From: Peloplasma aerotolerans
Lineage (GTDB): Bacteria; Bacillota_I; Bacilli_A; Acholeplasmatales; Acholeplasmataceae
Length of the DNA: 57,586 nt
Direction of reading: 5' to 3'
Assembly (NCBI RefSeq): GCF_030012175.1
Contig: NZ_JASCXW010000009.1
Coordinates: 1 to 57,586, forward strand
The translations under genes and the position numbers were made by a program. This document shows positions 8,313-16,424 of the stretch, piece after piece; position 1 is the stretch's first letter; each line of letters starts with the position of its first letter. The notes under the pieces are model-generated. The model worked only from the letters and a program-made list of their open reading frames with translations. It had not been told where the DNA came from and did no database searches.

Positions 8313-8393
8313 AAAAAAAAGCCCTAATGTCTGGGGGGGATGTAGACACTAGGACCAATTCATGCGTCTCCCCGCACAAAAGGTTGGGGAAAC
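8313..8393 (-). ncRNA. Candidate small RNA with two hairpins and a C7 loop
   Basis: A complete transcription unit without a significant reading frame. The promoter is near consensus and the expected start falls at about 8393. The RNA would open with an 8-bp hairpin, GUUUCCCC (8393-8386) with GGGGAGAC (8373-8366), whose 12-nt loop contains AACCUUUUG. An 11-nt linker follows, then a terminator hairpin: UCCUAGUGUCU with AGACAUUAGGG, an 11-nt loop ACAUCCCCCCC and U8. C-rich loops like this are how several Gram-positive sRNAs (RsaE/RoxS, csRNAs) pair with Shine-Dalgarno sequences. An alternative is a cis-attenuator for the esterase: a 4-codon AUG frame, MNWS, follows GGGGAG. I recognise no Rfam family. 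Confidence 0.65.
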
Positions 8394-8399
8394 ACTATT

Positions 8400-8429
8400 A
8401 TTATACATGAAAGACTATATTTTAGTCAA
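8400..8429 (-). promoter_or_regulatory. Strong promoter of the candidate small RNA
   Basis: Reading the minus strand, TTGACT (8429-8424), an 18-bp spacer and TATAAT (8405-8400). The predicted start, about 7 nt downstream, coincides with the first base of the 5' hairpin of the small RNA. Confidence 0.7.
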
Positions 8430-8479
8430 CCGATATTGAAAGACTTTTGAATTATTTTTATGTTGATTGAAAATTTGAT

Positions 8480-9208
8480 TTAATTTTCTTCATATTGATA
8501 CTTTTGAACTTTGTATTCTACAAGAAGCGTAATGATAATCAAGATGAAGGACCATGCAAAAACATGATCATACGCAAGATTAACTTTTGCTAGATAAAGA
8601 GCATTACCCATTGAGTTTCTTGTTTGTGATAGGTATTCAGCCATAACTAAGACTTTGAGTCCTAATCCAAATGATTGGAAAAATGCTAAATATAAATAAG
8701 GTTTTACCAAGGGTAAGTAGAGATATTTGATCCCTAAGTAAAGATTGTGTTTTTCTAAATGATAGACATCAATTAACTCTTGATCTATTGATTTCACACC
8801 TTGATTTGCTGCTTGATAAAAAAGTGGGAATAGCATCAAGAAGGTAATGATATAAGGTGCATATGTAAAACCAAATAAGATAAGTAAAATGACGATGATT
8901 GATAAAATTGGTATTGTTTTGAGAAATGTTACATGGGGTTTGACGACTAACTCTATCTGCTTATTCAATCCAGAAAAGATGCCTAATGAAATGCCCAGTA
9001 ATGAAGATAGTATAATCGATAGAAATAATCTAAATAGTGAAACACCAATAACTGATAGTTCACTTGTATTCGTTAAAATAGCTCCGATAGCTTTGAGAAC
9101 TTGAATCGGAGATGGTAAAAGCAATGGGTGATCAACAATCACATATGCAGATACCCATATTAAGAAAAACATGAAGATGGAAAAAGATAACCACGCTGTT
9201 TTTTTTAT
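8480..9208 (-). CDS. ABC transporter permease, nitrate/taurine/thiamine-precursor (SsuC) type
   Basis: A polytopic permease of the binding-protein-dependent family. It has about six membrane segments and the EAA loop region ANQGVKSIDQELIDVYHLEK. The only good ATG (9172) has no ribosome site. The same frame extends upstream as KKTAWLSFSIF to an ATA codon at 9208-9206, which lies 7 nt after GAGGTG and overlaps the TAA of the upstream lipoprotein gene (GGATAA). I therefore propose an AUA start giving 242 residues; the conventional ATG would give 230. It pairs with the lipoprotein upstream, but no ATPase gene is nearby. Confidence 0.75.
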   Translation of the reverse strand: MKKTAWLSFSIFMFFLIWVSAYVIVDHPLLLPSPIQVLKAIGAILTNTSELSVIGVSLFRLFLSIILSSLLGISLGIFSGLNKQIELVVKPHVTFLKTIPILSIIVILLILFGFTYAPYIITFLMLFPLFYQAANQGVKSIDQELIDVYHLEKHNLYLGIKYLYLPLVKPYLYLAFFQSFGLGLKVLVMAEYLSQTRNSMGNALYLAKVNLAYDHVFAWSFILIIITLLVEYKVQKYQYEEN

Positions 9209-10113
9209 CCTAAATCACCTCGATAAAAAGATGCATCCGGTAACTGATTGCCTATAAGTGTTGGATGATTAATGAGTATCATTTCAAAATAAGATATAAT
9301 ATCCGATTTTGCCTGTTGAGCAGAAATGTAATCTATATAGCCTGAAGATATCGAATTTGATAAGACATCAATATCAATATTCATACCTAGTGAAACTGCT
9401 AATTGTGCAGCTTGTAAAGGGTTTTGCTGAATAAATTCTATTGATTCTTGTAAATCATTTTGTATCTTAATCAGTTGCTGTTCTGATAATGTGTTTTTAA
9501 CAAACACGCTCGCTTGTGGTATTGCTTTATTGGAAGTTGCAAGTTTGTAATATGCTTGAATATCGATGGATTGCAATGATGGATAAATATTTTTTAAGTG
9601 TGCATATGAAGGTTCTGCAACCAATACGATTTGATTTGTATCTGCAATAAATAGTGATGATGCGGTTGCAACCGAATCAACATAAGTGATTTGACAAGAA
9701 ATATCATAGAAATCTATTAAGTATTTAATCAGAATATCTGAAGTTTGATTTTGTCCAAAGACTATAATTTCTTCTTCATTTAAGTCTTGAAGATGAGTAA
9801 TATCTGATCTTTGAGTAACGAGATAATAGTTTCCCCAAACAATGGTTGCAAGTAATTGATAAGTTTGTTTTGATTGATATAATTTAGCACCAAGATTAGT
9901 AGGAGCAAAGATTACATCATGAGAACCTGAACCAAAAGCAGCTACTAAAGGGTCTGCTCCTTGGACAATGTCTATTTTATAATCTTTGCTTTGTTGCATC
10001 TTTAGCTGTGATAATTGAGGACTTCCAAAAGGAACAATCATGGTAATTTCTTCTGTTTTTTTACATCCTGCTAGAATCATTAAAATTAAAAGAATGATGT
10101 ATAGTTTTTTCAT
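9205..10113 (-). CDS. ABC transporter substrate-binding lipoprotein (NMT1/SsuA-like)
   Basis: A 302-residue lipoprotein with a signal peptide ending in the lipobox LAGC (Cys16), so it is anchored outside the membrane. The mature part resembles periplasmic binding proteins of the nitrate/sulfonate/NMT1 class, with GADPLVAAFGSGSHDVIFAP and a following TNLGAKLY segment. The gene starts only 17 bp after hydA and probably belongs to the hydrogenase transcript. The ligand is unknown; thiamine precursors, sulfonates and metal complexes are possible by family. No ATPase partner is seen. Confidence 0.75.
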   Translation of the reverse strand: MKKLYIILLILMILAGCKKTEEITMIVPFGSPQLSQLKMQQSKDYKIDIVQGADPLVAAFGSGSHDVIFAPTNLGAKLYQSKQTYQLLATIVWGNYYLVTQRSDITHLQDLNEEEIIVFGQNQTSDILIKYLIDFYDISCQITYVDSVATASSLFIADTNQIVLVAEPSYAHLKNIYPSLQSIDIQAYYKLATSNKAIPQASVFVKNTLSEQQLIKIQNDLQESIEFIQQNPLQAAQLAVSLGMNIDIDVLSNSISSGYIDYISAQQAKSDIISYFEMILINHPTLIGNQLPDASFYRGDLG

Positions 10114-10130
10114 GTTGCTCCTTTCTTATA

Positions 10131-11891
10131 TCATGATATATTTTGATAACTTTCCCGTTTCTTGTATGTTGTATGTAATAATTCATGTGAACGATGCGAG
10201 TTTGGTTTTTCTAAAAACTGTGTGTATAAGTCTTGAACGAATGTGTTTTGATGAGATTTACGAAATGTTTGATGTGAATCAATATCATATAAAACTGCTG
10301 CTCTTAATGAACGAATATCAGTTTTTTCATAAATGTGTGCTGGAACAATAGGTTGTCCACCACCATTGATACAACCACCTGTACAACCCATAATTTCTAC
10401 GAAATGATATTTCTTATTGTTCTTTTCCATTTCTTCAAAGAATGTTTGGATAGCTTTACCACCATGAACGACTGCAACATGAATGGGTTTACCTAAGATC
10501 ATATAAGTTGCTTCTTTAATGTCAGCGTTGCCTCTTAGTTCTTTAAACTCTATGGGAGTTGTCTTACCTTCTAAAACCTCGGTGACTGTCCTTAAAGCTG
10601 CTTCCATTACGCCACCTGTAGCTCCAAATATCGTTCCAGCTCCGGTATAAGAAGATAACTCTCCAAATGCTTGAATGGGTTCTAGTTCTCTAAAATTGAT
10701 TTTATGTCTTTTAATCATTCTTGCTAATTCTCTTGTCGTCAAGACAATATCAACATCTTGATACCCATCTCTGCCCATGTCTGGTCTTTTAGCTTCTGCT
10801 TTTTTAGCGATACAAGGCATGATGGATACGGATACAATATTTTTTGGATCTAATTTTAGTTTATCAGCATAATAGGTTTTTATTAATGCACCAGCCATTT
10901 GTTGTGGTGATTTACATGATGATAAATTTGGAATATAGTTTGGTTGATATAACTCTAAATAGTTAACCCAACCTGGTGAACATGATGTAAACATTGGGAA
11001 GGGACCATTTTGATTTAATCTTTCAATAAATTCAGTTCCTTCTTCTAATATGGTTAAATCTGCAGTAAAATTTGTATCCATAATTTGGTCAACACCTAAT
11101 GCTCTTAGAGCAGCTAACATTTTACCTTCAACATTGGTTCCAATAGGATAACCAAATTCTTCACCAAGTGTTGCTCTAATCGATGGAGCAACTTGAACGA
11201 TAATCGTTTTATTTGGATTTCTTAATTCCAATTCTAGTTGTTTGATATCATCTTTTTCTCGTAGAGCTCCTGTTGGACATGCTTGAATACATTTCCCACA
11301 ATAAATACAACCAGAGTCTTCAAGATTATGAAATAATGCAGGTCCAATGTATGTTTCTGAACCACGTTGATTATAGTTTAAAATATTTAGTCCTGTAAAG
11401 GATTCACATGCAGAAACACATCTACCACATAAAATACATTTACTACTATCAATGGTCATTACACCTGAAGAATCTGAAAAGTATCTTGGGGCGTCATGTT
11501 TTCCATATAAATGGGTTAGCTCATTTTCAATGTTATATGTTCTAAGCAAATCTAGAAATTCACAATTATCTTCTCTTGAACAATTAAAACATTCAAAGTG
11601 ATGTTTATGTGATAAAAGTTCTAGATTCATGGATACTGATTCATATACATCTACATCGTCAGTGATGATATCCATATTTTCCGCAACTAATGTTTTACAT
11701 GCTGGCTTTAAATTCTTTTGCCCGTTGATTTTAACAGAACAAACACGGCAATTTCCTTCTTCATGGACACCCTCAAAATAACAAAGTCTAGGTATAAAAA
11801 CACCTTCTCTTTCGGCTGCTTTTAAAATGGTCTCATTTGATTTTGCAACGATATCTCTTCCATTTATTTTAATCTGAATATCTTTGATCAT
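10131..11891 (-). CDS. hydA: [FeFe] hydrogenase catalytic subunit HydA
   Basis: A 586-residue cytoplasmic hydrogenase that reduces protons or oxidises H2. In order: an N-terminal [2Fe-2S] domain with LCYFEG...CRVC...ACKT Cys ligands, a His-Cys3 [4Fe-4S] motif (HHFECFNCSREDNC), two CxxCxxCxxxC clusters (CILCGRCVSAC, CIYCGKCIQAC), and the H-cluster motifs TSCSPGW, MPCIAKK and EIMGCTGGCINGGG. I use the ATG at 11891 with AGGAGG 7 nt upstream; the longer frame runs into hydB. Start and hydB stop overlap as ATGA. With HydB and HydC it should form an NADH- and ferredoxin-linked, possibly bifurcating, complex. Confidence 0.95.
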   Translation of the reverse strand: MIKDIQIKINGRDIVAKSNETILKAAEREGVFIPRLCYFEGVHEEGNCRVCSVKINGQKNLKPACKTLVAENMDIITDDVDVYESVSMNLELLSHKHHFECFNCSREDNCEFLDLLRTYNIENELTHLYGKHDAPRYFSDSSGVMTIDSSKCILCGRCVSACESFTGLNILNYNQRGSETYIGPALFHNLEDSGCIYCGKCIQACPTGALREKDDIKQLELELRNPNKTIIVQVAPSIRATLGEEFGYPIGTNVEGKMLAALRALGVDQIMDTNFTADLTILEEGTEFIERLNQNGPFPMFTSCSPGWVNYLELYQPNYIPNLSSCKSPQQMAGALIKTYYADKLKLDPKNIVSVSIMPCIAKKAEAKRPDMGRDGYQDVDIVLTTRELARMIKRHKINFRELEPIQAFGELSSYTGAGTIFGATGGVMEAALRTVTEVLEGKTTPIEFKELRGNADIKEATYMILGKPIHVAVVHGGKAIQTFFEEMEKNNKKYHFVEIMGCTGGCINGGGQPIVPAHIYEKTDIRSLRAAVLYDIDSHQTFRKSHQNTFVQDLYTQFLEKPNSHRSHELLHTTYKKRESYQNIS

Positions 11892-13699
11892 ATGCGTGCC
11901 TCCTGATGAAGTGGTGAGCTCGTAATTGCATTTACAGGGCATGCTTTCTTACATTCTCCACAGCGTATACATAATTCTAAATCGATAACATGAAGTTGCT
12001 TAGGCCAACCGGAAATTGCGTTAACTGGGCAACTTTTAGCACATTTGGTGCAACCAATACAATGATCGTCAATCACAAAGTTTGTTAACTCTCTACAAAC
12101 ACCTGCTGTACATGTCTTATCGACGACATGTGCAAGATATTCATGTTTAAAATCTTTAAGTGTTGATAAGACTGGATTAGGTGCTGTTTGACCAAGACCA
12201 CACAAAGATGTCTCTTGAATCATATGTCCTAGTTTTTCTAATTCTTCAAGATCTTTTAATGTTCCAAGACCTTCACAAATTTTATTGAGAATAACTAGCA
12301 TTTGTTTGGTGCCTTCACGACATGGTGTACATTTTCCACACGATTCTTCGACAGTAAAGTCTAGATAAAATCTAGCAACATCAACCATACAGTTGTCTTC
12401 GTCCATCACGATCATTCCACCACTACCCATCATTGAACCTAAGGCAGTAAGATTTTCAAAATCTATTGGTGTATCCAAATCCTTTTCTGTGATACATCCA
12501 CCTGATGGACCACCTGTTTGTATCGCTTTAAACTTTCTTTTATTTGGGATACCACCACCAATATCAAAAACGATCTCGCGAAGTGTTGTTCCCATTGGGA
12601 CTTCAACTAAACCTGTATTATTGATTTTTCCTCCAAGTGCAAACACTTTGGTTCCACTTGACTTTTCTGTACCTATTGTCTTAAACCACTTTGCACCTTT
12701 AAGAAATATAACAGGAATGTTAGCTAATGTTTCTACGTTATTGACGTTTGTTGGTTTACCCCATAAACCGCGAACAGCTGGAAATGGAGGTTTTAATCGA
12801 GGCATACCTCGATAACCTTCAATCGATGCGATTAATGCAGTTTCCTCACCACAGACGAACGCACCAGCTCCTAAGCGAATTTCGATATTAAAACTAAATG
12901 ATGTACCAAAGATATTTTTTCCAAGCAACTCAAACTGTTTTGCTTGATTGATTGCGATATTTAATCTTTCAACAGCAACTGGATATTCGGCACGGACATA
13001 AATATATCCTTGATTTGCTCCAATTGCATATCCACATATTGCCATCGCTTCTAATACTGAGTGTGGGTCACCTTCTAAAATGGCACGATCCATAAATGCT
13101 CCTGGATCACCCTCATCAGCATTACATATGACATATTTTTGTTCTGAAACAGAATCCTTTGCGAACTGCCATTTTTTGCCTGTTGAAAAGCCCCCGCCAC
13201 CACGACCTCTTAATCCTGATTCAATCATAGTGTCAATTGTTTCTTGAGGTGTATGTTTCGTTAAAACATCAGCAAGTGCTTGATATCCATCTTTTGCAAT
13301 GTATTCTTCGATATTTAAAGGATTGATATTCCCACAATTTCTTAAGGCAATTCTTTTTTGTTTAGAATAAAACTTCAACTGGCTTATGTTTTTAATCTTA
13401 GTTTTCTCAATTGGATCTTTCATCATCAATTTTTCAACTGGTCTACCCTTTAATAAATGTTCTTGGCAAATTGTTATAACATCTTCTATTTTGACATGTG
13501 TATAAAAAGTTTCTCCAGGATATACAATAACGACAGGTCCTTTTTCACACAAGCCAAAACATCCCGTCAAAATCAATCCAACTTCGTTTTTCATATCCAT
13601 TAATTCTAATTGTTCTTCAAATTTTTCTTTGATTTGTTTTGCCTGTGAACTTAAACAACCCGTACCCCCACAAATAAGAACCTGTATTCTTTCTAACAT
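11888..13699 (-). CDS. hydB: Hydrogenase NADH-binding subunit HydB (NuoF-like)
   Basis: A 603-residue flavoprotein subunit. An N-terminal thioredoxin-like [2Fe-2S] domain (CGGTGC...LTGCFGLC) is followed by the NuoF core: the FMN/NADH motifs GLRGRGGGGF and GAGAFVCGEETAL, and the [4Fe-4S] site ESCGKCTPCREG. The C-terminus has two more [4Fe-4S] motifs (CIGCTKCAKSC, CIRCGECKKAC), the composition of HydB in trimeric bifurcating hydrogenases. It would pass electrons between NAD(H), flavin and HydA. It overlaps hydA by 4 bp and follows the 2Fe-2S protein gene by 8 bp. Confidence 0.95.
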   Translation of the reverse strand: MLERIQVLICGGTGCLSSQAKQIKEKFEEQLELMDMKNEVGLILTGCFGLCEKGPVVIVYPGETFYTHVKIEDVITICQEHLLKGRPVEKLMMKDPIEKTKIKNISQLKFYSKQKRIALRNCGNINPLNIEEYIAKDGYQALADVLTKHTPQETIDTMIESGLRGRGGGGFSTGKKWQFAKDSVSEQKYVICNADEGDPGAFMDRAILEGDPHSVLEAMAICGYAIGANQGYIYVRAEYPVAVERLNIAINQAKQFELLGKNIFGTSFSFNIEIRLGAGAFVCGEETALIASIEGYRGMPRLKPPFPAVRGLWGKPTNVNNVETLANIPVIFLKGAKWFKTIGTEKSSGTKVFALGGKINNTGLVEVPMGTTLREIVFDIGGGIPNKRKFKAIQTGGPSGGCITEKDLDTPIDFENLTALGSMMGSGGMIVMDEDNCMVDVARFYLDFTVEESCGKCTPCREGTKQMLVILNKICEGLGTLKDLEELEKLGHMIQETSLCGLGQTAPNPVLSTLKDFKHEYLAHVVDKTCTAGVCRELTNFVIDDHCIGCTKCAKSCPVNAISGWPKQLHVIDLELCIRCGECKKACPVNAITSSPLHQEARI

Positions 13700-13707
13700 A
13701 ACATCAC

Positions 13708-14076
13708 CTAACCCTTTCTAGTTGATAATAAATACTTATCAATGGGTTGATTGCTTTGTATATGTTTTTCAATGATTTGCTTTGCCATATCAGTTGTTAC
13801 ATTGCAGTAAACAAAAGCCTGTCCAGCCTCATCTATGATTTCAACCATCGGTTCATATGTACATTCACCCATACATCCTACTTGCGTTACCGTGACATTA
13901 TTGAGATTATGATACTCAACAAGCTCTAAAAATGCCGCTAACACGGGTTTCGCACCTGAAGCTATACCACACGTTCCCATGCCAATTTGAACTCGATATC
14001 CGTTTTTAACATAACGCATATTCATTCTTTTTAAAGCTTCATCTCTTAATTTTTTTAAGTCTTCTAAAGATTTCAT
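13708..14076 (-). CDS. Thioredoxin-like [2Fe-2S] ferredoxin domain protein of the hydrogenase cluster
   Basis: A 122-residue protein with a helical N-terminus and a thioredoxin-like [2Fe-2S] ferredoxin fold. The four ligands are visible as MGTCGIASG and VGCMGEC plus a further Cys in AFVYC, a variant of the usual CxnCxnCxxxC spacing. Small proteins of this kind accompany hydB/hydA in Thermotoga and clostridial clusters and probably carry electrons for the complex. Its start overlaps the HATPase gene's stop by 4 bp (14073-14076). Confidence 0.8.
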   Translation of the reverse strand: MKSLEDLKKLRDEALKRMNMRYVKNGYRVQIGMGTCGIASGAKPVLAAFLELVEYHNLNNVTVTQVGCMGECTYEPMVEIIDEAGQAFVYCNVTTDMAKQIIEKHIQSNQPIDKYLLSTRKG

Positions 14077-14609
14077 AAGCCACCTCGTCTAAGTTCTATT
14101 TCTTGATTAATATGATCTATTAATCCTTGCATAATTGAATAAGTTGTTAATGTTTGTCCAAAAATACGTTTGATTTCTGATAATTGATAAGTATATTTGT
14201 TTTGTCTTGATTCATAGGTAAAAATAAATTCACTGACATCTTGATGGATACTGATCGTATAAATCATTTCTCCAAGATTGCCTATCGGTGGCATGTCAAG
14301 ATGATGATGGTGCATCATTAAATATAATGACGTACCCAAACCTTCAGTAGACTCTAATCTAAAGTCTCCATCTGTTTGTTCACAAAGCATCTTAATAAGC
14401 GGTAATCCTAACCCAACTCTCCTTGTCGTCCTTGTCGTATAAAAAGGAGATGTCACTTGTGCAAGAACAGTATCAGACATACCAATACCATTATCGATGA
14501 CCTTAATTTTTAGTTCATCTTCTTCAACAACTGAAAGTTGAATCATCGATGCTTTTGCTTGAATTGAGTTTTGAACTATATCTAATAAATAAGTAGCTAA
14601 ATCATCCAT
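14073..14609 (-). CDS. HATPase_c (histidine-kinase-like) ATP-binding protein
   Basis: A 178-residue stand-alone GHKL ATPase domain with no sensor or dimerisation domain. The N box is LLDIVQNSIQAKA, G1 is VIDNGIGMS, and the lid/G2 region is RRVGLGLPLIK. Similar single-domain ATPases are encoded within hydrogenase clusters of clostridia; their role is not established. The start is the ATG at 14609, which overlaps the PHP gene's stop (ATGGATGA), so it is translationally coupled. Confidence 0.8.
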   Translation of the reverse strand: MDDLATYLLDIVQNSIQAKASMIQLSVVEEDELKIKVIDNGIGMSDTVLAQVTSPFYTTRTTRRVGLGLPLIKMLCEQTDGDFRLESTEGLGTSLYLMMHHHHLDMPPIGNLGEMIYTISIHQDVSEFIFTYESRQNKYTYQLSEIKRIFGQTLTTYSIMQGLIDHINQEIELRRGGL

Positions 14610-15303
14610 TATTAAAATACTCAAAGAAAGCCTCTATAGTTAAGCTTTCTAACTCCATTTCATTTTTATCGTTAATTTCTGAAATGTCTATGATTTGATG
14701 AGCATCTGAATTGAATAATATCTTATGATTTGTTAGCTGATGTTGATGAATAAAACCAGCTTGAACGTGCTTTGTTAATTCAATAGCGTCTAGCGGATAC
14801 TGATTTAAATAAGATAACCCACTATTTTTCTCTCGATTAAGATGGGCATAAACTAGGATATGATCATAGTGTTTCAAAGAAAAAAGTAAATCTTCAAAGG
14901 AAAGAGTAAGAGAATTTGTTAAATGATAAGGAAAGTAGTCAATAATCTCATCATCAAGATTAGTTATTGCCTGTTTTCCGTATAATTCATGATCATATCT
15001 TTGTTTATGTATATGTGATTCTAAAAATGCATCGAAAGCTAAAGCTTCATCAACATGTTTAAAATAGCATAGCAAATGAAATCCTTCTTGAACTTCTAGT
15101 TCTACTCCTGGAATAAAAAGCATATCATAACTTTGTGACAGTTCATAGCAAATAGAAAGTTGTTTAAGTGAGTTGTGATCCGTTACTGATATAATATTCA
15201 ATTTTTTCAAATTGGCCATGTTAAAAATATTGTTAGGTGTCATCAAGTCATCAGCACAAGGTGAAAGCACAGAGTGAATGTGTAGATCGTAATAATATTT
15301 CAT
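14602..15303 (-). CDS. PHP domain metal-dependent phosphoesterase
   Basis: A 233-residue PHP-fold protein. The metal-binding motifs are DLHIHSVLSPCADD at the N-terminus, SVTDHNS near residue 40, VYAHLN near 158 and FNSDAH near 198. By family it hydrolyses phosphoester bonds, for example nucleoside 3',5'-bisphosphates or RNA ends. Its place between DRTGG and HATPase genes of the hydrogenase operon suggests a regulatory or maturation role, which is inference. It overlaps both neighbours by a few bases. Confidence 0.83.
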   Translation of the reverse strand: MKYYYDLHIHSVLSPCADDLMTPNNIFNMANLKKLNIISVTDHNSLKQLSICYELSQSYDMLFIPGVELEVQEGFHLLCYFKHVDEALAFDAFLESHIHKQRYDHELYGKQAITNLDDEIIDYFPYHLTNSLTLSFEDLLFSLKHYDHILVYAHLNREKNSGLSYLNQYPLDAIELTKHVQAGFIHQHQLTNHKILFNSDAHQIIDISEINDKNEMELESLTIEAFFEYFNNG

Positions 15304-15626
15304 ATCAATCCTCTTTGAAATAAATTGATAATGACTTCATGTGTTTTCATTGGTGTTTGTATTAATGCAATTGACTCATCATTTGCTTTTTGAATCATTT
15401 CATTTGAAATTGGTCTATTTTCTGAAATGATAATAGCTTTTAGATCAATCATTATTGCTAGAGCAATCGTTGTTGAATGACTAATAATTGTTACTAAAAG
15501 ATTGTTTGGGTTTGCACTTTTGATTGCTGCACTCAATAAATCTGTAGCATAACAACCTTCATATTCAATGTTTAAATTATTCGTCAATAAAGTAAAATCT
15601 TTAGATAAGATGCTAGAAATCTTCAT
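15300..15626 (-). CDS. DRTGG-like regulatory domain protein (second copy)
   Basis: A 108-residue protein resembling the neighbouring DRTGG-domain protein and the DRTGG segment of phosphotransacetylases: an N-terminal MKISSILSKDF strand, GCYATDLLSAAIKSA, and later AIIISENRPISNEMI. DRTGG domains are thought to be ligand-sensing modules. I start at the ATG at 15626 (GAGGT 8 nt upstream), inside the end of the RsbT-like gene; a longer frame to 15686 has no ribosome site. Confidence 0.7.
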   Translation of the reverse strand: MKISSILSKDFTLLTNNLNIEYEGCYATDLLSAAIKSANPNNLLVTIISHSTTIALAIMIDLKAIIISENRPISNEMIQKANDESIALIQTPMKTHEVIINLFQRGLI

Positions 15627-16047
15627 GTTGATTACCTCGAAGAAAGAAAGTTGCTCTAAGGTGTGTGCCAAACTCATCGGACTCAATTTCTAGTTTATCT
15701 GCTGATCTTTTAATATTGGATAATCCCATACCTGCACCAAACCCATTGGAATTTGCAATCGAATTTGCTGTTGTATATCCTTCGAGCATTGCTAACTCAA
15801 TATCGAAAATGCCAGGTCCATCGTCATAGAAATCTAATACAATCTCATCTTCATCTATATGAAATGTCGCATAACCTCCAACAGAATGAATAACCACATT
15901 GATTTCAGCTTCATAAGATGATGCACATACTTTTTTTATAATACCTGGATTAATATTGAGTTCTTTTAAAGTCCTTTTTATATCGCTAGAAGCTCGCCCA
16001 GCTAAATCAAAGTTGTTTGCGATAATTTGATATTCTTTGTCTACCAT
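15613..16047 (-). CDS. RsbT/SpoIIAB-like ATP-binding protein
   Basis: A 144-residue GHKL ATPase of the anti-sigma-factor/RsbT type. It shows the N-box region with CASSYEAEINVVIHS, the G1 motif YDDGPGIFD and a GAGMGLSNIKR lid. Such proteins phosphorylate small STAS partners or bind sigma factors; no STAS partner is encoded here. Conserved placement beside DRTGG proteins and hydC suggests control of hydrogenase synthesis or activity (inference). It starts inside the end of the first DRTGG gene (7-bp overlap). Confidence 0.8.
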   Translation of the reverse strand: MVDKEYQIIANNFDLAGRASSDIKRTLKELNINPGIIKKVCASSYEAEINVVIHSVGGYATFHIDEDEIVLDFYDDGPGIFDIELAMLEGYTTANSIANSNGFGAGMGLSNIKRSADKLEIESDEFGTHLRATFFLRGNQHEDF

Positions 16048-16424
16048 TGTTGATGATAACGAACCCCTTTGATACCATCTTGGTACATCATGCCACTTGT
16101 ATTAAACATCGTAGATTCTGTAGCAATTAGCATAATATTAGATTCATTAGCCAAATCTATAACTTTAGTTGAGGGTATTTTTCCGCGAACTAAAAGGACC
16201 ACTTCTACATCTAGCATTTCAGCAGTTCTAATAGATTGATTATTTGTTAAACCTGTAATTAAAACACTATGACTAAGAATCCCGTTATCTTTAACTGAGT
16301 TAAGTATCATTAATGCATCACTCATTAGATCAGAACAGAAAGCATAGTTAATTTCTATGTTTCTCATAATATCAGGTGTATAAACTTTACAATCATACTT
16401 AGAAACAATGTCAAATAATTTCAT
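16041..16424 (-). CDS. DRTGG domain protein (first copy)
   Basis: A 127-residue protein with the DRTGG fold pattern: AFCSDLMSDALMI near residue 30, VLITGLTNNQSIRTAEMLDVEVVLLVRGK in the centre and LIATESTMF near the C-terminus. It is the immediate neighbour of hydC, overlapping its end by 14 bp. Together with the copy at 15300-15626 it gives two paralogous sensor-type domains in one operon. Confidence 0.78.
   Translation of the reverse strand: MKLFDIVSKYDCKVYTPDIMRNIEINYAFCSDLMSDALMILNSVKDNGILSHSVLITGLTNNQSIRTAEMLDVEVVLLVRGKIPSTKVIDLANESNIMLIATESTMFNTSGMMYQDGIKGVRYHQQW

Noticed and set aside
8313-8393. Known riboswitch (TPP, preQ1, THF, ykkC, fluoride) upstream of the esterase
   Set aside because: None of the conserved cores I know for these classes can be found. 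The unit also has its own promoter and terminator, and the esterase has a separate -10 downstream of the terminator.
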